64,000 nucleotides of DNA from Acidobacteriota bacterium (GTDB taxonomy: Bacteria; Acidobacteriota; Terriglobia; Terriglobales; Acidobacteriaceae): positions 310,001 to 374,000 of the forward strand of contig JABCZL010000004.1 in the NCBI GenBank assembly GCA_013289685.1. The letters run 5' to 3'. Positions 1 to 9,060 of the stretch are shown here, piece after piece; position 1 is the first letter of the stretch, and the number at the start of each line of letters is the position of its first letter. The notes beneath the pieces are model-generated. The model had not been told where the DNA came from and did no database searches. It saw only the letters and a program-made list of their open reading frames with translations. The translations under genes and the position numbers were made by a program.

Positions 1-2
1 AA

Positions 3-233
3 TACGAATTGAAACAATCAGGATTGTCATGGAGTCAGGTGGCTCGTCAAAGTCTGATCGAGAATGACGATATCCGAGAAGAGTTCGGAGGGCGCACCTA
101 CGATGTTCTAAATTTCGAGCAACGGGAAGTAGTAACAAAGCGGATCCGCGAAGGCGTGAAAAGCTACGCTGAGAGAGCGGGGAAAACATTTCCAATCGAG
201 AGCACCCCGAAAAAGAACCCCCCAGAAAATTGA
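3..233 (+). CDS. C-terminal fragment of an unknown protein (5' partial)
   Basis: The frame is open to the left edge, so the TTG at 9 need not be the real start; about 76 residues are visible. The sequence is charged and helical-looking, with no motif I recognise, and ends in a Lys/Pro-rich tail. It precedes the polymerase cassette on the same strand and is followed by a hairpin at 249-279, which suggests it ends its own transcript. Its function cannot be stated. Confidence 0.4.
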   Translation, partial: YELKQSGLSWSQVARQSLIENDDIREEFGGRTYDVLNFEQREVVTKRIREGVKSYAERAGKTFPIESTPKKNPPEN

Positions 234-248
234 TCAGAATATTTCGGA

Positions 249-279
249 GGGGCAGATAATCCAATTGAATTTCTGCCCC
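249..279 (+). terminator. Hairpin after the first gene, possible terminator
   Basis: Perfect 8-bp inverted repeat GGGGCAGA/TCTGCCCC with a 15-nt AT-rich loop, just after the stop at 233. The downstream T-run is weak (a CTTTT a few bases on). The right arm plus flank (TCTGCCCCCCAAC) recurs as TCTGCCCTCCAAC at about 301-313, so this could also be a small repeat. Confidence 0.4.
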
Positions 280-385
280 CCAACTTTTCCGAGTGCTTTT
301 TCTGCCCTCCAACAAATAGCCTTCGTTTAACTGGAATTTACGTTTCCGGGTACTCCCTCTATTGTTCAGACTGTTGAGGTCCTGC

Positions 386-940
386 ATGAGAGGGCGATCT
401 AAGCGCAACAGTTCGGCCCGAGGCGCGAGCAATGGAAGTGGGAATCGCGCAAAGCGAGTAGGCCCGCGTCGCGCGGCCTTGTCGAAGCTCACGACGCGGA
501 GCCAGTCCGCTTACGACCGCGCTCTTCATGTCATCGCCGCCATGCGCCGCGACCCAAACCTGCGGCTCAGCGCTGCTACGAGACTGCACGGTGTCAAGGC
601 GGAAACGATTCGCAAATATTTTCCATCCGAGCTGAGGAAGTCCGGTGGAAGCTTCCGAGTTAGAAAGAGTGACCGCTATTCAGCAAACATCTACCTTCCC
701 GATAGGAATGGCAATCATGTCCTTGTTTCAACTCGTTCCTCCAAAGAACGCAAGCAGGCCAGCCAGTACCTGAGAGATTTGGGCCGCTATCTACGCGGCC
801 AGAAAAACGCGCTCGCAAAGTGGCACGGAAAGAAGATCGCAGGAGTCGAACTCGTCACTGCCGGTCGAACGATTGCTGCGATTGAGCCAGCGCTGTCCGA
901 GTTCTCGCTTTACCGCGCGGCTAACGGGGGTGCCGCGTGA
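386..940 (+). CDS. HTH-like protein, first gene of the polymerase cassette
   Basis: Protein of 184 aa, unknown family. The ATG at 386 is preferred over TTG 362 because TGAGGT lies 8 nt upstream. The N-terminal 40 residues are very basic and probably disordered. Around residues 60-85 a stretch containing SAATRLHGVKAETIRKYF looks like a helix-turn-helix, followed by a region with many Lys/Arg and Tyr that could bind DNA. The stop overlaps the GTG start of the next gene (GTGA), implying coupled translation with the HNH and polymerase genes. I infer a DNA-binding accessory or regulatory role in the same element; nothing proves it. Confidence 0.6.
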   Translation: MRGRSKRNSSARGASNGSGNRAKRVGPRRAALSKLTTRSQSAYDRALHVIAAMRRDPNLRLSAATRLHGVKAETIRKYFPSELRKSGGSFRVRKSDRYSANIYLPDRNGNHVLVSTRSSKERKQASQYLRDLGRYLRGQKNALAKWHGKKIAGVELVTAGRTIAAIEPALSEFSLYRAANGGAA

Positions 941-1347
941 GAGATCAGCGGCCAATTCAAACAGCACGACGCAAGGTCCTGAGAGAAGATCGCATTGGGA
1001 AAAATGCGTTTTGCCTCTTTTGTGGATATGCCTGCCTGGAATCGCTCACCCAGGTATCCCGAAAGTGGCTCGAATCGAAAGGAATAACCAAGGACCGTCT
1101 AGATCGTTTACTCGAAAAACATCACGTAGTCGGAGAAGCGCACGATCCTGACCTGATGGTGACACTCTGCCTGAATTGCCATAGGGAGATTACAGAAGGG
1201 TTAGCGCGAGAAGGAGTCAGCATGCATCCTGAGAGAGACATTCACAAGCTTATAGCGCTCGTTCTGAGAGGGTCGGCTGTGCTCTTTGAGTTTTTGGCAT
1301 CATCCTACCGCAAGTGGGCGACTTTGCTGGAGAGGCAAGATGAATAA
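937..1347 (+). CDS. HNH-like zinc-binding nuclease candidate
   Basis: Protein of 136 aa starting at a GTG that overlaps the previous stop. It carries C26-x2-C29, then H62-H63-V, then C78-x2-C81-H82, the CxxC...HH...CxxCH layout of HNH/zinc-binding endonuclease-like domains. The HNH family nicks or cuts DNA with a metal held by the His residues; whether this one is active is unknown. The stop TAA at 1345 lies past the polymerase ATG at 1340, so the genes overlap by 8 nt. Tight coupling to a DNA polymerase suggests a role in processing or nicking DNA for replication or movement of the element. The C-terminal 40 residues are unassigned. Confidence 0.65.
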   Translation: MRDQRPIQTARRKVLREDRIGKNAFCLFCGYACLESLTQVSRKWLESKGITKDRLDRLLEKHHVVGEAHDPDLMVTLCLNCHREITEGLAREGVSMHPERDIHKLIALVLRGSAVLFEFLASSYRKWATLLERQDE

Positions 1348-4204
1348 CGATATTTATGTTCGTGCACACACCGTGCGCGTCGATGCGAAGCCGCGCGCCA
1401 ACAAAACTCAGAAGAGCGAACCGAATTGGTCCGACTATGCGCTTGTGTTTGACTGTGAATCGCGCATCACAGCGGATCAGATTTTGACGTTCGGTTTCTG
1501 GCGCTTCTGCGAGCTCCGAAACGGTGAATACGTCGCACTGGAAGAGGGAATTTTCCACGATGAGGGGCTCAAGGCAAAGGAAATCGGAATTCTCCGAAAA
1601 TTCGTGCGATCAAGGAAAGCCGACACGAGCGGAGATGGCTCTGACCGCCTTCGCCTTTATTCACGTTCGAAATTCATCAGCGAAGTTCTGGGTGTTGCGA
1701 TTCAGGCAAAAGCATTCATCGTGTGCTTCAACTGCGGGTTTGATCTCAGCAGAATAGCCGTGGACTGGGAGAACGCAAAAAACGGCGGATGGTCGCTCAT
1801 TCTGTCGCAATGGCGAAATCCGAAAGCGGGCAAGCTAACACCCAACAAGTTCATACCACGCATCATCATTAAGGCACTCAATAGCAAGACGGCAATCATG
1901 CATTCCACACGTGCACCGATGTCCGAGCCGAGCAAGAAAAACAAACGAGTGAAACTGTGGCCTGCCGCGAGGTTCCTCGACGTGCGCACACTGCTGTGGG
2001 CGCTTCGCAACAGATCGTATTCGTTAAGAACAGGATGCAAGGAATTCGATATCCCAGGCAAACTGGATCACAAGCCAAGCGGGCGTGCGAATTTTGGAGA
2101 AATCGAATATTGCAGACAGGACGTACGGGCCACAGTGGGCTTGCTAAATGCCGTTAAGCAGGAGTTTGACCTGCATCCCATCGAACCTGGTCCCGACCGA
2201 ATGTTCAGCCCGGCCAGCGTGGCGAAGAGCTATCTGGAAGAACTGCACCTCTCGCATCCAAGCGAAAAAGTCAAAGACGCCGATTACGCGTACGCCGTTT
2301 TCATGCAAAGCTACTTCGGCGGACGCGCGGAGTGCCGCATTCGCAGTTGGGAAGTGCCAGTCTGTCTCGTGGATTTCATGTCGCAGTATCCTACCGTTAA
2401 CGAACTTCTGGACAATTGGAGTGTTCTGACAGCAAAGAACGTAACCTTTCCTGACGCGACAAAGGCGGTGCGTAAACTGCTTTCGCGGATCACTCTCGAA
2501 CGATGTTTTGATCGCAAGCTGTGGCCCCAATTCAAATTCTTCGCCCTTGTTCGCCCGGACAACGATATTCTCCCGGTGCGCACCGTCTACAACGGCACAA
2601 CTCAGAACATCGGGATTAATTACCTCACAAGCAAAGAACCAATCTGGTTTGCGGGCCCGGATATCATTGCGTCGATTCTCTTGACCGGAAGAGTACCGTG
2701 TATCGAAAAGGCAATTCGCGTGAAGCCGCACGGCAAACAGCAAGGATTGACTTCAACATCCTTGCGCGGCATGGTTAAAGTGGATGCAAACAAGAACAGC
2801 TTCTTTAAGCATGTCATCGAACAGCGAGCGGCGCACGAATCGAACCCAGCGCTCCATTATTGGCTGAAGATTCTTGCCAACAGTGGATCATACGGCCTGT
2901 TCGTGGAACTGAACCCGAACGAAGCTGACGCAGCCAAGTTGAAAGTGTTTTCAGGCGAAGAATCATTTGAGACAACGTCAGACGTGGTGGAAGAACCAGG
3001 GAAGTGGTTTGCGCCACACATCGGTTCCCTCATCACGTCCGGTGGTCGCTTACTCTTAGGAATGCTCGAAAAGTGCATAGCAGATGCCGGGGGAACATTC
3101 CTGTTTTGCGATACGGACAGCGCGGCTATCGTTTCCACAGCGCACAAAAAACGACTCCCGATGCCGAATGGCACCGAACCGATTACGGCGCTATCCAGGG
3201 CTGAAGTGCAACGCATCGTTGATAGATTCGAGTCGCTCAATCCATACGACTTGAGTGGATCAATTTTGAAGATTCACAAATTAAACTGGGACTCCAACAA
3301 ACGGCGACCGCAGCTGTACGGATACAGTATTGCAGCGAAAAGATACGCACTGTACACGAAGACTCGCGATGACATTAAGATTGTGGAACCGAAAGCTCAT
3401 GGTCTTGGCTACTTCTATCCGCCGAAGGACTCGCCGGAAGGCTGGAAACGTGACGCTCCAGCGTGGATATTCGAAGCGTGGGATTGGATCGTGCGTGGCG
3501 TTTTGGGATTGAAGCGCAAGAAACCAGCATGGTTCGATCTGCCGGTGATGATGAAGCTCACGCTCAGCACCCCACATCACGCGTTGAAGAATCTTGCCAA
3601 AGGACCGCTAACGCGTCCGAACAATTTTATGATGCTTCCGCAAATATCGCGCTTCGGACACCCCCAAGGTGTTGATCCGAACAAATTCACGCTGATAACA
3701 CCATTCTCATCCGAGCGCGAGCAGTGGATGCATTCGAAGTGCGTCGATATCCACGATTCCCAATCCCCCGTTTACGAACTCACCGACGAATACGACGGTC
3801 GCGGGGCAGTCGTCAAGAATTTCTTCATGCTGCTGGACTCGTACCAAAACCACCCCGAAGCGAAGAGCCTTGGGCCAGACGGAAAACCGTGCGAATTCGA
3901 CACGCGCGGCTTGTTGCAACGGGCGCATATCGTCGCTAACTGGCCGCCGATTTACATTGGCAAAGAGTCTGACAAGCATTGGGAAGAGGGCGAAGATCTG
4001 AGCCTTCTTGATTTCAAAGCAGTTGAATATAAGCGCAAAGGAAACGCAGTTGCGACCGATGAACAACTGGCGCGAATCGCGAAAGTTCCCAAGCGGGAAT
4101 TCATGCGCCGGGGAATCAATCAGCACACATTGGAGAAAATCTGCAGGCAGGAACCAGTGCGGGCGATCAAATTTGCAGAGTGCCTGAAGGTGCTGGAAGA
4201 GTAG
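1340..4204 (+). CDS. Family B DNA polymerase with intact exonuclease and polymerase motifs
   Basis: Protein of 954 aa. Start ATG 1340 follows GGAGAGG and overlaps the HNH gene; the frame is open further up but without such a site. Proofreading motifs: Exo I D38-x-E40, Exo II N131-x3-D135, Exo III Y257-x3-D261. Then YFGGR near 325, motif A D345FMSQYP, motif B K510-x3-NSGSYG, motif C CD591TD593S and KRY at 667-669. All catalytic acids are present, so both activities are expected. Exonuclease-then-palm order and size fit mobile-element or phage PolBs (protein-primed or primer-independent types) as well as other divergent PolBs; it is not the PolII-type housekeeping enzyme as far as I can judge. 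The last ~70 residues, with a helix-turn-helix-like stretch, are unlike the usual thumb. No terminal-protein, Cas1 or recombinase gene is visible nearby. Confidence 0.88.
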   Translation: MNNDIYVRAHTVRVDAKPRANKTQKSEPNWSDYALVFDCESRITADQILTFGFWRFCELRNGEYVALEEGIFHDEGLKAKEIGILRKFVRSRKADTSGDGSDRLRLYSRSKFISEVLGVAIQAKAFIVCFNCGFDLSRIAVDWENAKNGGWSLILSQWRNPKAGKLTPNKFIPRIIIKALNSKTAIMHSTRAPMSEPSKKNKRVKLWPAARFLDVRTLLWALRNRSYSLRTGCKEFDIPGKLDHKPSGRANFGEIEYCRQDVRATVGLLNAVKQEFDLHPIEPGPDRMFSPASVAKSYLEELHLSHPSEKVKDADYAYAVFMQSYFGGRAECRIRSWEVPVCLVDFMSQYPTVNELLDNWSVLTAKNVTFPDATKAVRKLLSRITLERCFDRKLWPQFKFFALVRPDNDILPVRTVYNGTTQNIGINYLTSKEPIWFAGPDIIASILLTGRVPCIEKAIRVKPHGKQQGLTSTSLRGMVKVDANKNSFFKHVIEQRAAHESNPALHYWLKILANSGSYGLFVELNPNEADAAKLKVFSGEESFETTSDVVEEPGKWFAPHIGSLITSGGRLLLGMLEKCIADAGGTFLFCDTDSAAIVSTAHKKRLPMPNGTEPITALSRAEVQRIVDRFESLNPYDLSGSILKIHKLNWDSNKRRPQLYGYSIAAKRYALYTKTRDDIKIVEPKAHGLGYFYPPKDSPEGWKRDAPAWIFEAWDWIVRGVLGLKRKKPAWFDLPVMMKLTLSTPHHALKNLAKGPLTRPNNFMMLPQISRFGHPQGVDPNKFTLITPFSSEREQWMHSKCVDIHDSQSPVYELTDEYDGRGAVVKNFFMLLDSYQNHPEAKSLGPDGKPCEFDTRGLLQRAHIVANWPPIYIGKESDKHWEEGEDLSLLDFKAVEYKRKGNAVATDEQLARIAKVPKREFMRRGINQHTLEKICRQEPVRAIKFAECLKVLEE

Positions 4205-4208
4205 TGTC

Positions 4209-4526
4209 CTAAAGTTGCGCTGAAGGCTCATCGCTGGAAGTGTCGAACTCCAAGAGAATGCGAAAAGCAGTTGTGGGGTTCTCTCGAATAATAGCGCGGA
4301 GCGTGATGAGTGCCTCCATGAATCCTATCGGTGCAGGTGCACTGGTGCTTGTATTCGTGGAGATATCTCTGTTACTCCACCACACTGAATGACAAGAACT
4401 GCACATCTGCGGAGGCAACGCCAAAGAGGCAGCTCGAATTGTGGTGCGAGCATGGCATTGCCCGCATTCAAAACTCACGGCTCTAATGTCATCAAGGCCA
4501 ACTATGGTTGCGTGTTCTATAGTCAT
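4209..4526 (-). CDS. Small zinc-ribbon-like protein of unknown function
   Basis: Protein of 105 aa, convergent with the polymerase gene and ending 4 nt from its stop. It has two CxxC knuckles (C21-x2-C24 and C42-x2-C45) about 18 residues apart, consistent with a zinc ribbon, then a Ser/Thr/Pro linker and a C-terminal helix. No family is recognised. The surrounding DNA is AT-richer than the chromosome to the right, so it probably belongs to the island. Confidence 0.5.
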   Translation of the reverse strand: MTIEHATIVGLDDIRAVSFECGQCHARTTIRAASLALPPQMCSSCHSVWWSNRDISTNTSTSAPAPIGFMEALITLRAIIRENPTTAFRILLEFDTSSDEPSAQL

Positions 4527-4709
4527 TGGTTCAGTGTGATCTATCGTTTCCTACCTTGCAAGCAGTTTCCGCACGGTCCAAACGTTAGCCGTCAATGCGG
4601 GCTTCTATCGGCAGGCGTGAACCTGATGAGAACACTACTGGGAAAGGCGAGCCGCTGTATTTGCCAAGGATTAGATGGTACGCCCACAGGGGCAGATGTT
4701 ATTTGTCAA

Positions 4710-5072
4710 TTATCCTTTGCGCTTGCTTTGAAGAAAAATCAGGTAGGCCCAAATCAACACGTTTCCCATTAAACCCGCGATATTCGCGTATCCTGCATAG
4801 AGAATCAAAGTCTGATACTCGACGGGAGCAATGTGCCCGACCGAATGCGCTACCATCCACGTCGAACCCGATCCAAGACAATTGAGCACGATGAACAGGC
4901 TCGACACAGCTATCAAAGGTTTGGAGTCATAGTGACGAGAGTCCCTACTAGCGAACCAGCCAAGCAATAGGACATTTGAAGTCATGAAAAACGTGTACCA
5001 CGCCATGTACACTTCGATGATCTTTCTGCCCCACTCAGCTACGCCGTTGGCTTCGACTTGAATCACAGACAC
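4710..5072 (-). CDS. Small membrane protein of unknown function
   Basis: Protein of 120 aa with about three hydrophobic segments (near residues 23-42, 52-70 and 88-113) and a short basic C-terminus (QSKRKG). No recognisable family. It sits alone between the zinc-ribbon gene and the nuclease-like gene, all on the minus strand. The 183 nt on its 3' side show no further gene. Confidence 0.5.
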   Translation of the reverse strand: MSVIQVEANGVAEWGRKIIEVYMAWYTFFMTSNVLLLGWFASRDSRHYDSKPLIAVSSLFIVLNCLGSGSTWMVAHSVGHIAPVEYQTLILYAGYANIAGLMGNVLIWAYLIFLQSKRKG

Positions 5073-5250
5073 TCCTCTTCGACGGTAAACTCTCCTACTG
5101 TAATTTCGCGGGGCATGAAACGACCCTCGGCCCGGATTCTACCACCGGGGGGCTCGCTGGTTAGACACGGAAGCTTGATTTCTTGCGCCATCACATCCGC
5201 AACCTTCGTCTGCATTCCACGCATCGTGCATTATTGTCGTTGTCTCTTTT

Positions 5251-6003
5251 TCAGGAAAACAGCTCATCCTCTAGTAGTCTCATAAACTTGTTGACATAGA
5301 ACATGTCGGGTTCCTGCCGAGATGCGCGCACACGAATCTCGAACTGTGGGTTCTCAGGATGGTCCGCATCAAACAGGATCAGTCCGAGACCTAAAGTACG
5401 ACATAGGACATCCAAGCGAGCGATGTCCTCCTCCTGGGATTGTGAGGGCACAACAATATAAGACTTGTGCGAGAAGAGCTTGTACGCGCAGGCCTGACCA
5501 AATGCAACAATTAGCCCAGTCCGATCTATTTTCAGCTCCGCCGAAATGATCTCGGTAGCGGGTTTGATGATGTCGCTCTTTTTCGGTTCCCGAATACCAA
5601 TGACATCAGGGGTGCCCCACTTGTCTTTGAAACGATTACCTCCTAGCGCGATAGCCTTTGTGCACTCCTCAAGTTCGCTGGTGATCCAATCTGCGAATGG
5701 TTCGTAGAACTGCTCCTCTTTAAGCGTGACCTCCGGTGGCGGCGGTGCAACCACGACTTCTTCTGTGATGTCCGCCGGTTCGCGATACTTCGTGGATTTC
5801 CATACACCGCGAGCAGGCTTGTAGACCTGTGCTGGGAGCAGAACGTCAAGTTTCCATACATTGCCGTGCACTGTGTTCTTCGGAATGTCTGGGAGGGCGT
5901 CGGCGATTCGTGCAACTAACTCGGAATACCGTATCCCCTTTGGATTGGCGTCGAGAATCTCGACTGCCTTCTTTTGGATGATCTCCTTGCGGGTCAGCGG
6001 CAT
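5251..6003 (-). CDS. Winged-helix plus PD-(D/E)XK nuclease-like protein
   Basis: Protein of 250 aa. Residues 1-75 resemble a HARE-HTH/winged-helix domain as found in restriction-linked proteins, followed by a Pro-rich linker (around 86-92). The C-terminal part has the PD-(D/E)XK pattern: E101 in FYEPF, D133 in TPDVIG, E156-x-K158 in AELK, and Q170 in GQACAY before a beta strand ending VVPS. Catalytic residues look intact. Such domains occur in restriction enzymes and DNA-repair or defence nucleases. There is no methyltransferase next to it, so it is an orphan; defence cargo of the island is an inference. It is the last island-like gene before valS. Confidence 0.65.
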   Translation of the reverse strand: MPLTRKEIIQKKAVEILDANPKGIRYSELVARIADALPDIPKNTVHGNVWKLDVLLPAQVYKPARGVWKSTKYREPADITEEVVVAPPPPEVTLKEEQFYEPFADWITSELEECTKAIALGGNRFKDKWGTPDVIGIREPKKSDIIKPATEIISAELKIDRTGLIVAFGQACAYKLFSHKSYIVVPSQSQEEDIARLDVLCRTLGLGLILFDADHPENPQFEIRVRASRQEPDMFYVNKFMRLLEDELFS

Positions 6004-6270
6004 GGTTGCTCCAATGTCAGCGCGATTCTACACCAGCCTCCGATTCGCGCTTACATTCTTCCTTCCCTTCGCCGCGCGCGGGCGGGCCCCTGGGCCAAAG
6101 TCAAAATCGGAGTGTTGTGCTTGGGTGGGGTAGGGGGGGTGTAGCAATTTCCCCTCAGCGCGTAATACCCCGCTACCCGTTTGACCCTTCTTTTCTCGCG
6201 CCTGTAAGATCAGGAGTTACTCTTCCGCTGGCGGATTCTCCTGTGTCGAATCCCGTCATCGCACACCAAG

Positions 6271-9057
6271 ATGCCGCACGAACTGCCCAAAGCCTACGAG
6301 CCGGGCGCGATCGAAACGCGCTGGGCTGACTACTGGATCAAAGAAAAACTCTTCTCCGTCCCCACGCCGCCGCCAAGCCCGCCTTCCGAAAAAGCGCGGC
6401 CCGTGTTCGCGTTGCTGCTGCCTCCGCCGAATGTTACGGGGCAGTTGCACATGGGGCACATGTTCGGCCAGACGCAAATGGACATCGTCGCGCGCTGGCA
6501 CCGCATGCGCGGCTTCATCACGCTGTGGCTGCCCGGCACCGACCACGCCGGCATCGCCACGCAGATGATGGTGGAGCGCGACCTCGCCAAGGAAGGCAAG
6601 AAACGCCGCGACCTGGGCCGCGAAAAATTCATTGAGCGCGTCTGGGAATGGAAGAAGCTCTACGGCGGCGCGATTCTCAACCAGATGAAACGCCTCGGCG
6701 CCTCCGTCGACTGGGACCGCGAATACTTCACCATGGACGAAAATCTTTCGCACGCCGTGCGCGAGGTGTTCGTCCGCCTATATGAAGAAGGCTTGATCTA
6801 TCGCGGAAATTACATCGTCAACTGGTGCCCGTGGCACGAGACCGCGATCTCCGATCTGGAAGTGAAGCACGAAGAGGTTCGGGGGAAGTTGTGGGAGATT
6901 CGTTATCCGGTGGTTGGCTCGGACGAATTCATCACCGTCGCCACCACGCGCCCGGAGACCATGCTTGGCGATACCGCGGTCGCCGTGAACGCGAAAGACG
7001 AGCGCTACACCCATCTGCACGGCAAGAAAGTCGTGCTCCCGCTGATGATGCGGGAGATCCCGATCATCACCGACGAACTCGCGCAGCCCGAGTTTGGCAC
7101 CGGCGCTGTGAAAGTTACGCCGGCGCACGATCCGAACGATTTTCAGGCTGGCCTGCGCCACAATCTTCCGCAAATCAACGTGATGGACGAGCACGCGCAC
7201 ATGAACCAGAATGCCGGCGTCTATGCTGGTCTCGACCGCTTCGAAGCGCGCAAGCGCGTACTCGCCGATCTGCAGGAGCAGGGATTTCTGGTCGGCGAGA
7301 AAGATCACGCGCTCTCCATCGGCAAGTGCGAGCGCTGCGGAACCATCGTCGAGCCGCGGCTCTCGGAACAATGGTTTATCAAGATCCAGCCGCTGGCTGA
7401 CCGCGCCAAAGAAGCCGTCGAGAACGGCGAGATTTCGATCGTTCCCGACAATCACCGCACAATCTATCTGAACTGGATGAACAACATCCACGACTGGTGT
7501 GTGTCGCGGCAGTTGTGGTGGGGGCATCGAATTCCGGCGTGGACCTGCGGCGCATGCAAAGAAGTAATCGTGGCCCGCGAAGCTCCGACGAAGTGCACAA
7601 AATGCGGCGGTGCGAAGCTGGAGCAGGTTCCCGACGTGCTCGACACCTGGTTCTCGTCGGGCCTGCTACCCTTCACCACGCTCGGCTGGCCAGAGAAGAC
7701 GCGCGACCAGGAAGTGTTCTATCCCACGACGCTGCTGATCACCGCCTACGAAATTCTGTTCTTCTGGGTGGCCCGCATGATTATGTTCGGCTGCCACTTC
7801 ATGCAGGGACACCATCAGGATCCGGCCATCAAAAGAGCCAGCGGATGGGGCGACAAGAAGGACGACAGCGTGCCCTTCCGGCAGGTGTACATACATTCCC
7901 TGGTGCGCGATGCCGACCGGCAGAAGATGTCGAAGACCAAGGGCAATGTAATCGATCCGCTGGAAATCATCGACCGCTTCGGCACCGATGCGACGCGCTT
8001 CACTCTCGCTGCCATGGCTGCGCCGGGCACCGACATCGCCTTCAACGAAAGCCGCACCGAAGGCTACCGCGCCTTCGCTAACAAAATCTGGAACGCCGCC
8101 CGCTTCATGTTCATGAACGTGGACCGCCTTGGTTTTGTGTGGGTGAACGTGACGCGGGCGCCCTCGCCGGCGAAGGTCTCGGCCACGGGAGTCTCGAATT
8201 TTCAGGCGTTGACCCTCGAAGACCGCTGGATACTCTCCCGCTTCAACCGCGTCGCCGCCGACGTGAACGATGCGCTCACGACCTACCGCTTTCACGAGGC
8301 CGCCAATCGCATCTATGATTTTTTCTGGGGCGAGTTCTGCGACTGGTATCTGGAACTGATCAAGCCGCGCCTGAATTTCGAAGAGGGTGTCGACAAAAGC
8401 ACCGCGCAGGCGGCCTGCGCGAACCTGATGAATTTGTTCGATGCATCGCTGCGCCTGCTGCATCCGGTCATGCCGTTTATCACGGAAGAAATCTGGCAGG
8501 CAATGTACGACGGCAAGCCACCGGTTAAGTCGATTGCTCTGGCAGAATATCCGCAGGGAGATGAAAAGCAGTTTGACCTCGCTGCCGAGACGGAGATGGC
8601 GATCCTCCAGGACTTGATCGTCAGCGTGCGCAACCTGCGCGCCGAACTGAAAGTCGAACCCAAGGTGAAGGTGCCCATCGAGGTCTTCGCGCACGAGCCA
8701 GGGATTCGGGCGATGATCGAGCACAATTGCGGATCGGTCGAACGGTTGGCCAGTGTCGAGAAGATCACGTTTGTGGAAAGCTCTCTCGCCAATCGAGCCG
8801 GCGCCCGCGGCACGACGCGCTTCGACGTGCACGTGATCTACGAACGAAAAATCGACGTAGCCGCCGAGTGCGGCCGCCTGAAAAAAGAACTGGATAAGAT
8901 CGAAAATGAGCTGGCCAACAATCAGAAACAGTTAGGCAACGAACAGTTTCTGGCCAAGGCTCCCGAGAAAGTGGTGGAAGGCCTGCGCAAGCGAGGCCAG
9001 GAACTCGTCATCCTGCAGGAAAAGACGAAGAGTAAGCAGAAAGAGCTGGGCTGTTGA
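6271..9057 (+). CDS. valS: Valyl-tRNA synthetase
   Basis: Protein of 928 aa, full family length, cytoplasmic. It charges tRNA-Val with valine and edits mischarged threonine. The class I HIGH signature is present as PPNVTGQLHMGHM near residue 51 and the KMSKS loop as KMSKTKGN near 552; GTDHAGIATQ is also typical. Two CxxC pairs of zinc-finger type occur near residues 350 and 430. The C-terminal ~70 residues form the expected tRNA-binding coiled coil, rich in Lys and Glu. The ATG at 6271 has only a modest ribosome-binding site. It marks the return to ordinary GC-rich chromosome after the island. Confidence 0.96.
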   Translation: MPHELPKAYEPGAIETRWADYWIKEKLFSVPTPPPSPPSEKARPVFALLLPPPNVTGQLHMGHMFGQTQMDIVARWHRMRGFITLWLPGTDHAGIATQMMVERDLAKEGKKRRDLGREKFIERVWEWKKLYGGAILNQMKRLGASVDWDREYFTMDENLSHAVREVFVRLYEEGLIYRGNYIVNWCPWHETAISDLEVKHEEVRGKLWEIRYPVVGSDEFITVATTRPETMLGDTAVAVNAKDERYTHLHGKKVVLPLMMREIPIITDELAQPEFGTGAVKVTPAHDPNDFQAGLRHNLPQINVMDEHAHMNQNAGVYAGLDRFEARKRVLADLQEQGFLVGEKDHALSIGKCERCGTIVEPRLSEQWFIKIQPLADRAKEAVENGEISIVPDNHRTIYLNWMNNIHDWCVSRQLWWGHRIPAWTCGACKEVIVAREAPTKCTKCGGAKLEQVPDVLDTWFSSGLLPFTTLGWPEKTRDQEVFYPTTLLITAYEILFFWVARMIMFGCHFMQGHHQDPAIKRASGWGDKKDDSVPFRQVYIHSLVRDADRQKMSKTKGNVIDPLEIIDRFGTDATRFTLAAMAAPGTDIAFNESRTEGYRAFANKIWNAARFMFMNVDRLGFVWVNVTRAPSPAKVSATGVSNFQALTLEDRWILSRFNRVAADVNDALTTYRFHEAANRIYDFFWGEFCDWYLELIKPRLNFEEGVDKSTAQAACANLMNLFDASLRLLHPVMPFITEEIWQAMYDGKPPVKSIALAEYPQGDEKQFDLAAETEMAILQDLIVSVRNLRAELKVEPKVKVPIEVFAHEPGIRAMIEHNCGSVERLASVEKITFVESSLANRAGARGTTRFDVHVIYERKIDVAAECGRLKKELDKIENELANNQKQLGNEQFLAKAPEKVVEGLRKRGQELVILQEKTKSKQKELGC

Positions 9058-9060
9058 ACG

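Noticed and set aside
386..4204. Casposon or typical pipolin label for the polymerase cassette
   Set aside because: No Cas1, no tyrosine recombinase and no terminal repeats are visible, so a named type cannot be assigned from this window.
6235..6268. tRNA-3'-end-like string (TCGAATCCCGTC...CACCA) just before valS
   Set aside because: The T-stem does not pair (its 5' strand reads CCTGT against CCCGT), the T-loop lacks the first T, the acceptor length is off by one, and no 5' half is visible. At most a decayed tRNA or attachment remnant.
7666..8832. 388-codon antisense frame within valS
   Set aside because: It mirrors a clearly real gene; GC-rich codon bias opens antisense frames. No protein motif.
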